From Hexactinellida sp. DTS-2022 (taxonomy: Eukaryota > Porifera > Hexactinellida): 64,000 nucleotides of DNA. How positions within the stretch are numbered: position 1 is the first letter of the stretch; each line of letters opens with the position of its first letter. The translations under genes were made by a program, and so were the position numbers. Location of the stretch: positions 1,674,001 to 1,738,000 of the forward strand of contig JAPNXP010000003.1 in NCBI GenBank assembly GCA_028753945.1. Direction: 5' to 3'. Below are positions 37,480-47,574 of this stretch, piece by piece. The notes beneath the pieces were generated by a model, which worked only from the letters and a program-made list of their open reading frames with translations, was not told where the DNA came from and made no database searches.

Positions 37480-38374
37480 GATGTCGGTGTTTCAATGTAT
37501 GTTTGTTGCGAAATTCCAGAAGCTATTCATACCTTTCTCGCTACAACGCAAACTTTTGCGGTTTGATAAACTTTTGAGGATGACAAGTACTAGTATAACT
37601 AGTAATATGTACATAAAAGTGACAAAAATATCTGTTTATCTATCATGAGTAGTATGAATTAATAATAATATTAGTTAATAAGTCATTGCGCGCTGGCGGT
37701 AAGATAAAGGTATAAATATAAATTACTTTCACTATCCATTAAAAGTAGATAGATAATTATTTCTTCGTTGCCCTGGAATAAAAGGAATAAATAGAAAAAT
37801 TCCATTTTCACTTTCAAATACAATTGAAATTGAATTAACTTTCAGTTTGACTTTAGACTTTTGACTTTCAACATTTCAATAGAAGTACAAACTAAATTTG
37901 TTTCGATATGATGAGACTCATATTGTACATCAGGATTTATAGCTTTACAAAAGGGATTCATCAAATTAACTAGATAGTGAGCACATAAAATATTTGTTTC
38001 TGTTCAGAAAAGTGTTTTTAATTATGAAAAGCCTGAAGGAAGTTATAATTCTACATATCAGAATCACTCTTGAGATAAAAATATAACTTCACATACATAT
38101 AGTTGTTAACTTACAGTAACTTTAAAATTAGTGCCATCTATGCCACAATTTACAAAAGGGAGGAATAACAAGTCAATATGGGAAGAGGACTGCCCCAAGC
38201 ATTTAGTATAATAAGCTATTAACAAAACTTGAAAATACTATTATTCAGATAAGTTTGATAAGACAGACATGATTCTCACACTCACAGCTTAATAACGGCA
38301 TGTGCCCTATGGGAACAAGTTGTAGATACAAGTTATTGATCTACTTTTAGAATGGTTTTTCATAACAAAATTAT
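37480..38374. other. Unassigned stretch with one dispersed repeat
   Basis: At about 37680-37870 it shares a block with 41225-41420 (GCGCGC or GCGCGTAGCGG, then TTGCCTGG, AAAAGGAATAAATAGAAAAA, ATTGAAATTGAATT, TTCAGTTTGAC). Otherwise no gene or element was recognised. Confidence 0.45.
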
Positions 38375-38382
38375 ATTTAAAG

Positions 38383-38787
38383 CAAGATTGCAACCGAGTA
38401 CTGATATATTTGGTTGAACAGAATATTATTCGCGAATAGTTGATATTAGGGTGCCAACTTGATATCATTATTCGGTATTCGGTTGCCCGACAGAATATCA
38501 TTATTCGGTATTCGGTCTCCCGAGCGAATATGATCAGTACATATTCATATTAGTTTTTCCATCCGAATATTCTAACTACGTGTATTCGTATTTGGTTAGG
38601 GCAACCAAAGATTAACGGTATTAGTATTCGTTATACCAACAGTATATTATCAGTATTCGTATTTGGTTTATGTAACCAAATATTATCATTATCAGTATTC
38701 GGTTGAAGCAACCGAATATCAGTATCAGTATTCGGTAGGGCAACTATTCATGAATACTGATATTCGGTTCGAGCGGTTTCAACCTTG
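38383..38787. mobile_element. hAT-type MITE with ATTCGGTATTCGG interior
   Basis: 405 bp, perfect 8-bp TSD ATTTAAAG (38375-38382; 38788-38795). Ends CAAGATTGCAACCGAG and, from the other side, CAAGGTTGAAACCGCTCG. The interior is largely variants of TATTCGGTATTCGGTTGC in both orientations. No coding capacity. Confidence 0.85.
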
Positions 38788-39952
38788 ATTTAAAGTAATC
38801 AATTTCAAGATATGAAATTATTGACGTTGATTATTTGAGATTAGTTGCAATTATGTTTACAATGTATTCATCCAAGCAAGCAATACACATGTACGTATTT
38901 GCTGCACTAAGTGAACCCCAAATTAAACTTTTCCACAGTGTTTAGTGATAAATAAGTAAAATTGCAGCTATATAGATTAGTCATTTAGGAGAAAATAATT
39001 TAACTAAGAAAAGAGAGAAATAATATTTTAAAGAAAAAATGAATAATTACAAATTAAAACGAAATATTGTATGCAAGAGATATTTTGTTTAATAGAGACT
39101 TTTGGATATCATCATTATCATCATCATTATTAGTCCAGCCGCTTACAACATTAATCATGCATTTTTATATAGAATTTTCCGACTTTGTAGGTTAGTTCTT
39201 CTTGCAAATAGTGTATTTTTGGATATAGTGCCAACTCCAAATTCCAATGTGTCGGCCACAATTGACCACTTAAGGGACACAATTTGAAGGTGTTAGAACT
39301 CATCTAAGTTCCTCAAATCAAGTCCAATCCAATTTGTAAGCCGATATTCGTAATCAACACTAAATTTGGCGTCATCTAAGTGGTCACCTGAGACAATTTT
39401 TCCTTGACGACGCAGGAATGTTGTAGGAATTTAACAACATTACATTCTCAAATTTTATTGGAACCCTATCGAGTGACCCCTTATTCGACTCCACTCAGCC
39501 TCCTGAAGCTAGTTAAACACATGCCGTTCCTCTCAAAAGTCATTTGGTGCAATTGTACTGTTCTGACATATTTGTTCCGCCTGCAAAATGGTTCCGGACG
39601 CTACCAATTTGTCATAAATTGTTCATTTAAACAAATTAGTTCCGGGCTAAATTTAGAGTGTTAATCATTTATATGGGTTCGTCTATTCCATAGCAAATTC
39701 GTTGGGGCTTAATTTATACCAGTAATCACTTAGACGGGTTTCTTATGCAACACTTAAGTAACATCTACCTAATCACCACCGTTGCTTAGGTACATTATAA
39801 TTAAAAAACATGTACCCTCGGCCTCTGGGAAGTAGTAAATATGTGTATTATCCTACGTACTAATTGAATTAACCCTAGAAATAGAGCTTATAGTCTCAGG
39901 ATTTCGAATTAGATGTTACCCAATCTCGTGATTATCAATACAAGGTATGTAT

Positions 39953-40056
39953 CAGATCCGGTGGAAGCAGTTATAGTGGTCAGGCCATGACATTACCGGC
40001 CTAACTAGTGACGTAAGAGTGGTTAAGCTATTGGCCTGACCCTTCTGCCGGCCCTG
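39953..40056. mobile_element. Possible 104-bp GC-rich MITE
   Basis: Imperfect inverted ends CAGATCCGGTGGAAG and, from the other side, CAGGGCCGGCAGAAG. Flanks GTATGTAT and TGTATGAT resemble a damaged 8-bp TSD. hAT type suspected. Confidence 0.5.
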
Positions 40057-40106
40057 TGTATGATATTTACTGGATTAATGTTAAACATAGTCGTATTTAT
40101 TATACT

Positions 40107-40600
40107 AGCTTTGTTCTTAAACACTAAGTATGAAAACGAATTTCGCATTTACAAATTTTTCTTATGAATATACAGTAAATTCTCGTTATAACGAAGTGCT
40201 CTTGACCTGTAAATTCCTTCGTTATATCCGGATATTCGTTATATGTGGGAAATAATTAATGCATTTAGTGCTCCGTTAATAAGCGGGTATTTCGTTATAT
40301 CCGAGTTCGTTATAGTATAGTTCACCTGTATTTATTGTTGCTGTTACATAATAAGCAAAAAGTTGATAATTCGAAATGCACATAGAGGCCAGCTTCCAAC
40401 GGGTTTAATAGGTAAACAAGGATGATGATTTCCAACTTAGAATCGGAATATTTCTGAATGATATTTATTGTTGTCTTTGACACTTTGTGGCAAATAGAAA
40501 AAAGTTGTCAAGTATTATACTTCACCTAAAGACTAGCCTTCGACAAATATACTGGTTAATACATTTGCTGAATAGAACTTGTTTTGTGGCAAATAAGAGA
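40107..40600 (+). repeat. Dispersed copies of the ~142-bp repeat
   Basis: AAACGAATTTCGCATTTACA, CTTATGAATATTTATTG (split by a MITE), GGCCAGCTTCCAACGGGTTT and ATAGGTAAACAAG match the tandem units at 15661-16262; more diverged units continue to about 40600. Confidence 0.7.
40173..40328. mobile_element. 156-bp pogo-type MITE
   Basis: TA on both sides (40171-40172; 40329-40330). Inverted ends CAGTAAATTCTCGTTATAAC and, from the other side, CAGGTGAACTATACTATAAC, both continuing into GAA. The empty site GAATATTTGTTG is seen in the 15.7-16.2 kb repeat copies, confirming the insertion. It resembles Tigger/pogo MITE ends. Confidence 0.82.
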
Positions 40601-40611
40601 ATATTTGTTGT

Positions 40612-41184
40612 CATAGGCGGCGCCAAGATATTCAGGTAGGGGGGCCAGGGGGATTTCAGGGACGGCCACACTGTACAACCAGTGATGTGCTCCGTTACTA
40701 GTAACGGAGTAACGGTAACGGGTGTCGACAAGTAACGGTAACGTAAAAAGGTAACGGTAACGGTCATTCGTTATTTTAACCAGTTACCATTATCTTTAAT
40801 CAGTTACTCTTACCATTACATTACCGTAACACGGTAACCATTACTACGTTAAACTTATTCCATTGTCATTACGAAGTTATTTTAAATCAGTTACCGTTAC
40901 ATTAAGGTTGCACTGAATAAAGGTAAAAAGTATAGGAGTAACGGTAACGAAAGAAATAAAGTAACGGTAACGGAGTAAAAGTAACGGGTGAAAAAAAAGT
41001 AACGGTAACGGAACAAATAAAGTAACGGTAACGGAGTAATGGTAACGGGAGATATAAAGTAACGGAGTAACGGAAGATTTAGTAACGGAGCACATCACTG
41101 TACAAGATTGTTATTCTAGGGGGGGCCAGCCACAAAATAGGGGGGGGGGGGCATGGCCCCCCATGCCCCCTGGCGCCGCCATTG
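40612..41184. mobile_element. hAT-type element, outer (GGCGGCGCCA ends)
   Basis: Perfect 8-bp TSD TTTGTTGT (40604-40611; 41185-41192). Ends CATAGGCGGCGCCA and, from the other side, CAATGGCGGCGCCA. Its own interior is G/C homopolymer-rich, with a G run near 41140. It hosts the element at 40680-41100. Confidence 0.85.
40680..41100. mobile_element. hAT-type MITE with GTAACGGTAACGG interior
   Basis: 421 bp; near-perfect inverted ends CAGTGATGTGCTCCGTTACT. Flanks GTACAAC and TACAAGAT suggest a damaged TSD. The interior is almost wholly GTAACGGTAACGG and TTACCGTTAC variants. Translated frames across it are artefacts. Confidence 0.78.
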
Positions 41185-41224
41185 TTTGTTGTTAAGTTGA
41201 ACAACTAATAATGAGCCATATTTT

Positions 41225-41420
41225 AATGAATAAACGAGAGCGCGTAGCGGTTGAGTGATCTTACAATTGAGATTTTGAATACTTATTCAATATTGTAACT
41301 GTTGTTAAGTCAATTAAACCCTTCATTGCCTGGGGTAAAAGGTATAAATAGAAAAATCCCATTTCAATTCAATTGAAATTGAATTTAGTTTCAGTTTGAC
41401 ATTCAGATACCGGGACAACG
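41225..41420 (+). repeat. Dispersed repeat shared with 37680-37870
   Basis: GAGCGCGTAGCGGTTGAG, TTGCCTGGGGTAAAAGG, TATAAATAGAAAAATCCCA and TTGAAATTGAATTTAGTTTC match the block at 37680-37870. Nature unknown. Confidence 0.6.
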
Positions 41421-42223
41421 AAGGGGTATATACGTATATACCGTATAGCAGAAAAACTATTAACAAAGAAAGAATTCCCGGGATTCAAATCCCAGAAATA
41501 TATCCGGTCCCGGGATTCTAACCCCTATTTACATAAAAATATATTTGTATTTGCCTTCTATTTTGTAAACTTGGTTTGAAGTGTTACTTAAGTGTTGCAT
41601 AAGGAACCCGTCTAAGTGATTACTGGTATATATTAAGCCGCAACGAATTTGCTATGGAATAGACGAACCCATATAAATGATTAACACTCTAAATTTAGCC
41701 CGGAACTAATTTGTTTAAATGAACAATTTATGACAAATTGGTTGCGGCCGGAACCATTTGCAGTAGGAACAAATATGTCAGAACAGTACAATTGCACCAA
41801 ATGACTTTTGAGAGGAACGGCATGTGTTTAACTAGCTTCAAGAAGCTGAGTGGAGTCGAACAAGGGGTCACTCGAAAGGGTTAGAATAAAATTTGAGAAT
41901 GTAATGTTGTTAAATTCCTACAACATTCCTGCGTCGTCAAGGAAAATTGTCTCAGGTGACCACTTAAATGACGCCAAATTTAGTGTTGATTACGAATATC
42001 AGCATACAAATTAGATTGGACTTGATTTGAGGAAGTTAGATGAATTCTAACACCTTCAAAATGTGTCCCTTAAGTGGTCAATTGTGGCCGACACATTGGA
42101 ATTTGGAGTTGGCACTATATCCAAAAATACACTATTTGCATGAAAGAACAAACCTACAAAGTCGGAAAATTCTATATAAAAATGCATGATTATGCCTTTT
42201 TTTGGTTGCAAGCGGCTGGACTA

Positions 42224-43470
42224 TATCAAAATCAGCAAAAAATTACATTAATCTATATCTACTTAAATTTATTATATCTCCTTTCAATAAATAGATTTTA
42301 GTCAAGAGTTTATCTATGTGATTCGCCGGCAACTTTAGGTGGCAGCCAAGCATTGGTTGTTTGCTGACGTGCTCGTTTGCTACCCTGCTTCCTTGTGCCC
42401 TTCAAAAAGTGGTGCGTAATTGAGCTTTCCGATCAGGTATATCACAGTGGGCAAACAAGTGGAAATAGAGAATTTATCGATCACCTCAGATTGACTCGAT
42501 ATTATTGACATCGTTTTCAGCATACATGAAAAACCTAAAATCCAATTTACTATGTGAGAAATATTCGAGATCAAGAGTTATTGTAATGAGATCATGATGT
42601 TACAACAATTCTAAAAATAGCAATTTTTGTGGTTTCAGAATTGCAGTATAAAAGTCGAACAATATTCAACAAATTATATTAAGTTGATAAAATATTCAAG
42701 TTAGCTTTATCACGAAGTTTACATTGTCATTGGAATGTATTGAAATCAATGTACATGAATGCGTTTTAACTTCTTATATAATCTAAAATTATAATACATT
42801 CCGACCAGAATTTTATGATTCGGACGCATTTACTAATTTCCAATATTGTTCAAGAACTTTTCAGAGCCATCATGAGCCATTGGTTTTACATTTTAAATGA
42901 AAGATTATGATGATACCTTCAAATTAAAAAGTATTCTAGATGCGTGAAAGGGCGCGACTGGGGTCATCTAATGACTTTTAAACATAATATATGAGGATTT
43001 TTAAAGATTTTTGAAAAATTATATCAGGTTCAAGAATTATAATCAATGATCACGGTTGAACAATAAATTTTTGTTAACAAACCTAAATATAATTTATGAC
43101 TGATTTATCATTAATCGTCTAGAACTGCGTTTAGGAGACCACATATATCATTTTTGATATTGCCATTCAGTTTGTAGCTACCAATAACCTATATGTCAAT
43201 AATACTTTTCAATAGATTATATCTAGCATAGTTTTCCTATTTCCACTTACACCCCTGAAAATGTCAACTGTGAGGTATTATGGGGGCCGTACAAATTATG
43301 GGCGCGGACAAATTCATCTCTATTATAAAGAACCGGCCCAGAAAATCCTAGAAACTCCATGTGTAAATTTGATTGGTTTCTATGTAGCATTAATGACTTG
43401 GGCATGTATTTATAAGGATTGATATTAAAAATGGATGTATATAACTTCCCTTTCTACCATTTCCATGGCA
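42224..43470. other. Unassigned AT-rich stretch
   Basis: No reading frame of note, terminal repeat or RNA gene recognised. Confidence 0.5.
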
Positions 43471-43477
43471 GAAATGG

Positions 43478-43562
43478 TGAGGAGTAAGGCCGCATAGCGG
43501 CCATTAACTTGAAGTGCGTAGCACCGATCTGTTTCAAATCGACCGAGACCGAAGGGCTCGTA
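43478..43562 (+). repeat. GC-rich dispersed module (copy 2)
   Basis: Matches 16298-16385: GTGAGGAGTAAGGCCGCAT, a GGCCGCATAGCGGCC hairpin, GTGCGTAGCACCGATCTGTT and GACCGAGACCGAAGGGCTCG. Flanking sequence differs from copy 1, so the module itself is the conserved unit. Confidence 0.7.
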
Positions 43563-44329
43563 TAATTAAAATTGTGTCTGTTTTTATCAATTTCATTCTA
43601 AAATATCATTATTTTTTGAATTTCTGCCTTATAAATACATTTCGAACCAAATAAGAAATACTAAAAACGTGAAATTGAAAAGTGAATGCTAATAATTAAT
43701 CTTGATATTATTTACTACTCTACTCCACACATATTGGGACAATAATCTATATCGCATTTGATACAATGAATAATATACTTTTTTAATTAGAGAAATATTA
43801 AGATTGTTAGCTATAATTTTACTGCATTTTTGATTCATTTGTGTAAAATAAATTACTTCAGCGCTCTTTGTCCGGAACTAATCATCTCAATAAGTGGAAC
43901 TGGACTAGTTGGCTATGTAGGATGTCTTACTCTAGGGGCATTTTAAAATCTCTTTTCATGCTTCCTTTTTATAATTATAGAACCAGTGTAGTATAGTTGT
44001 CGAATTTAACTAGTAGTGCAGCGGCACAACCAGTAAAGGGTCACATATAATTTAATGAGTCTATTTAGTTCATGATAATTACAGATCAATCATAAATTGC
44101 AAGGGAAGTTCAATCAGTTCAATTATTTAACATTTGTAAATTGATCAACTCAAATCAATATATACTTAAACCTCATTTTCAGATCAAAAACTCACTTTTA
44201 GATCAAAATTAATTTATCTTCTCTTCAACTAAATCCATATTAATTATACTAAAAGTTATACTACATGGAATCTTAGATTAAATTAAAGAAAAGAATTACA
44301 TTTAAATGTTATAGGTGTAACACATTGGA

Positions 44330-44960
44330 TATAGTGATAATGGTGGGGACATCTGATTTGTGGCCAAATTATCACTATATCCAATATATCACTATATCCA
44401 ATATATCACTATACCCATTATATCACTATATCCACTGTATCACCGCATCTAATATATGACTGTATACATTGTCAATACTTATATTCTGTAAAGAATAATC
44501 AAATTCCTTATCAAATTCAAGTGGTAACGATATTTATACTGTAAAATATGAAATTATGGGGTCCAAGGAAGATCAAAAATCCAATATTCTTGTGCAAACT
44601 GTACACAAATTATCACTATATCCAATAATGATATCACTATAACCAATAAAATTTGTATGGCATTTGCTCGGGGACGCACCCAAAGCTGCAAAATTATCAC
44701 TATATCCAATATATCACTATATCCATTATCACTATATCTATTATGTACAGTATTCAGTACCTAAGATCAAAAACTCATTTTCAGAGAAAAAACTCATTTT
44801 CATATCAAAAAATCATTCTCAGATCAAAACTCATTTTCAGATCAGTTTCAGATCATTTCAAATTGTAGGCAGTTCAATCAGTTCCATCATTTTCTATTCA
44901 ATAACTCAATCAAATCAGTTCAAAAATTGATTGATTTTTCAGATCAAAATGATTTTATTT
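44330..44960. repeat. Two minisatellite motifs
   Basis: ATATCACTATATCCA units of about 15 bp occur at 44385-44470 and 44610-44745, with an inverse TTGGATATAGTGATAA at about 44325. CTCATTTTCAGATCAAAAA units lie at 44765-44850, with related units near 44170-44215. The overlapping frames are repeat artefacts. Confidence 0.75.
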
Positions 44961-45224
44961 CATCCTGGGCACAACCATAAAATTATTCATTTTTTTGATA
45001 AAAGCACCAAAATTTGTACACATGCACTTTGATGTAGTGCGAACATTTTTGGATATTGAGGCAATTGAAAGAGTGTCTATATCGGCCATGACAGCTCGTA
45101 AAGTTAACACGTCAGATAGTATTCGCCTTGACTTGTTTCCCATAAAAACTTGTTCAAATTAAGTTGTATCGTCTTTTTATTGTTGAATTCGGTTTCCAAA
45201 TAAAATTTCCGATAATTTGATATA

Positions 45225-45400
45225 TCACATGACCATATTTGGAAGAATTTTCATATCAACGCTGGAATGTACCTGGAATGTGTCTAAAATTCCATTCTCC
45301 AAATGTGTCCTTACCCAAACGAGTGACCCCTCTTTCAACTCCACTCAACTACCTGAGTATAATTATACACATACCGACTCTGTAAAACGCGATTTGATTA
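45225..45400 (+). repeat. Diverged fragment of the 39-42 kb arm
   Basis: GAGTGACCCCTCTTTCAACT, CCACTCAACTACCTGA and ACACATACCG correspond to GAGTGACCCCTTATTCGACT, CCACTCAGCCTCCTGA and ACACATGCCG at 39470-39525. Confidence 0.55.
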
Positions 45401-45479
45401 AAATAATTCGATATTTATGGTAATCATGGTGAATCTCGAATAATTTTACATCAAATGGATTATTTCCTAAACTGAATTT

Positions 45480-45550
45480 ATACGGTAACTTATGATAACA
45501 AACCTGGTCCGCATCATTAATGTACATGTTCCATAAATTTTTAGGTTAAA
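45480..45550 (-). mobile_element. Helitron-like fragment
   Basis: GTCCGCATCATTAATGTACA and TGTTCCATAAATTTTTAGG match 47472-47510 and, as reverse complement, 25610-25650, which belong to the 3' region of the Helitron-like family. Truncated on both sides. Confidence 0.5.
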
Positions 45551-45564
45551 AAGTTACTTATTTT

Positions 45565-45927
45565 CTAAGTTGTTTAATACGCGTATTGCGTATAATACGT
45601 GTAATACGTATTATACGTAATACGCTATCCACTAGTACGTATTATACGTTAAATCTGTGATCAACCAGGGATGTTTTCGAAGTAAATTCAATACAATATT
45701 TCTAATTCTTGTTGTAAATACAACATCTAGCAAATAATCATATTTATACTATACTACAAACTAAACCTGTCGATTAACAATAAACGAATAACGATTAATC
45801 CGAAATTTGTTAAAGCAAATTCCATGAGCTCGATATTATAAGTAAGGTACTTGTACGTATAATACGTATTACATTATACGTATTATACGTAATACGTAAC
45901 CAATAAAATACGTATTATACAACTTAG
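45565..45927. mobile_element. Short element built of TACGTATTATACG repeats
   Basis: Inverted ends CTAAGTTGTTTAATACGCG and, from the other side, CTAAGTTGTATAATACGTA. Both flanks are filled with TAATACGTATTATACG palindromic units around a unique centre of about 180 bp. No clear TSD. The design resembles the hAT-type short elements nearby. Confidence 0.6.
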
Positions 45928-46302
45928 CATTTTTATGACACAATTAGGGTAAAAAAAAGGTCGATTCCCTATAAGGAAATTCACCATAAAAGTGTGTTTT
46001 TATGGCGTATTTTCCAGAAATATGTCCCCATATCTCGAGATATAGGGACATATTTTGTCAGTAGGGAAATTGAGTTTCAGTCCAAATTGAGTCTCATTTT
46101 CGTCTAGGCGAGATTGAGTCATACTTATAGAAAATGTTTAACTAAATATTATGGGTAGTATAAAAAGATTGAAAATGTTGAGATTCCTTTCGTTCGTAGC
46201 TACAATAACGTATATTTCGCGCTTGAAATAATAATGGAAATGCCTATGCAGTTAAGGCTAGTGAATTCCGATTGTATGGTAGCTTGTAACATCAGTATAG
46301 TA

Positions 46303-46492
46303 CAGTCAGGTCTGTTATTGTGAACAAGATTTCGTTAGCTTAATGAAGATTTTTTATTGTGAACAAACCCTATGGTCCCAATTTGTCAACTTACATAGGG
46401 TTTGTATTAAGTTGAGTTCGCTTATTATGAAGTATCTCTATTATGAACACAATCTTTGGTCCCTTGAATGTTCATAATAAACAACTTGACTG
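46303..46492. mobile_element. ~190-bp pogo-like MITE
   Basis: Inverted ends CAGTCAGGTCTGTTATTGTG and, from the other side, CAGTCAAGTTGTTTATTATG, both continuing into AAC. TA precedes the left end and TTA follows the right. A related end, CAGTCAGGGTCCCTCATTAT, lies at about 60516. Confidence 0.7.
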
Positions 46493-46934
46493 TTAGTTAA
46501 CTAAGCTTGTAACTACTATCTATCATTTTAAGTATGTTGGCTGGTATTTAACAGCTTATTGAACAACATGCGTCACGTTTCTAATTCGAAATTTAGACAT
46601 CCATTGAGTTTCTTATAGGCATATCGTATTAATTGGTAACTATATAAATCTGATTCTTGATGGAATTCTTGTTTCGTTCTGGCTTTGAATTTCTTGTCTC
46701 AGTTGGAACAGATTCCAAACAACAAGCAGTTATTGGGGAGGGGTGAGGTTGAGGAGGTGATCGGGTATTTTGAGGTGAATAAGAACGTTACATACGACCG
46801 CAAATGGACGAGGAGAGACTACGTTATTTCGTAATGCAGATTGATGATGTAAAGGTACTATACTACAGGGAACAAGACGCCCGAGGTATTCAACGACCCC
46901 GTTTTCAACAACAACAATAAATATCTGTATTAGC

Positions 46935-47135
46935 AATTTGTAAATGGGTAGATCGTGTTCAGCTTGCGTACATATAACTCCCGTTGTAAGTTACGCTCTA
47001 TGCTAATTTGGAATATTCCTTAATTTGTTGACATATATTGTCAATGACAACAACAAATAGACATAATAGAAATTTGTGAGTGTAATATTCGTATTCAGCA
47101 TACTTGTTTACCTAGCATTCACATTTAGAAGTGAA
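46935..47135 (-). repeat. ~142-bp repeat, reverse copy
   Basis: ATTCGTATTCAGCATACTTG and TTTACCTAG, with AATGACAACAACAAATA, are the reverse complement of the unit at 15661-16262. Confidence 0.6.
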
Positions 47136-47267
47136 CAAATAAATGGATTAGATCTGGGATATAATTAATTTTTAACATAATATTTAGTTAAACATTTTCT
47201 ATAAGTAAGACTCAATCTCGCCTAGACGAAATTGGACTCAATTTGGACTGAAACTCAATTTCGCCTA

Positions 47268-47313
47268 CAACATATATATATACACACACCCACCCTTGTG
47301 TTTTAATAGTAGA
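47268..47313 (-). mobile_element. Helitron-like 5' terminus, truncated
   Basis: On the minus strand it begins TCTACTATTAAAACACAAGG and continues GTGGGTGTGTG, as at 24477. It is cut after 46 bp by the neighbouring TIR element. It starts at the base immediately following the CTAG end of another copy. Confidence 0.6.
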
Positions 47314-47535
47314 CTAGCGAGCTTCGCTTACTAGGTCGCTTCGCGGCAGAACACAACCAACAATGTTATATAGCGGGAATAGGCCTAAATTGTCAAATTT
47401 AACATTGTGAAATTTAGTGATTACGTCATCATGCGAAAATGAGTAATCATAGTGGAAATCTGGTATTACCAAAGTGTCCGCATCATTAATGTACATGTTC
47501 TATTAAATTTTCAGTTTTATATCTCTAAAATAGCT
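47314..47535 (-). mobile_element. Helitron-like 3' end
   Basis: The minus strand matches 25610-25856, including GGCCTATT, TTCTGCCGCGAAGCGACCTA and the terminal GCTCGCTAG. Its own 5' end was not found. Confidence 0.65.
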
Positions 47536-47574
47536 AACTTGCTGCTACCAAGATATGTCCTTCAGTTGGTGTAC

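Larger units (their letters stand above)
39131..42223. repeat. ~3.1-kb inverted repeat with ~650-bp arms
   Basis: Left arm 39131 to about 39785 and right arm about 41585 to 42223 are reverse complements with few differences. The ends read TAGTCCAGCCGCTT on both sides. TAT precedes the left end and follows the right one, which may be a 3-bp TSD. The centre holds other insertions (39953-40056, 40173-40328, 40612-41184) and dispersed repeats. Short frames in the arms are not convincing genes. A diverged piece of an arm occurs at 45225-45400. Superfamily not assigned; a foldback or long-TIR transposon is likely. Confidence 0.8.
46062..47267. mobile_element. 1.2-kb element with ~90-bp terminal inverted repeats
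   Basis: 46062-46150 and 47170-47267 are near-perfect inverted copies (AAATTGAGTTTCAGTCCAAA, GTCTAGGCGAGATTGAGTC, AGAAAATGTTTAACTAAATA). The outer bases read TAGGGAAATTGAG and TAGGCGAAATTGAG. TSD not clear. The interior holds a pogo-like MITE (46303-46492) and a dispersed repeat (46935-47135). The right end abuts a Helitron-like 5' terminus at 47268. Confidence 0.65.

Noticed and set aside
40522..41098. Minus-strand frames rich in TVTV and LLLRY
   Set aside because: Translation of GTAACGGTAACGG repeats inside a MITE.
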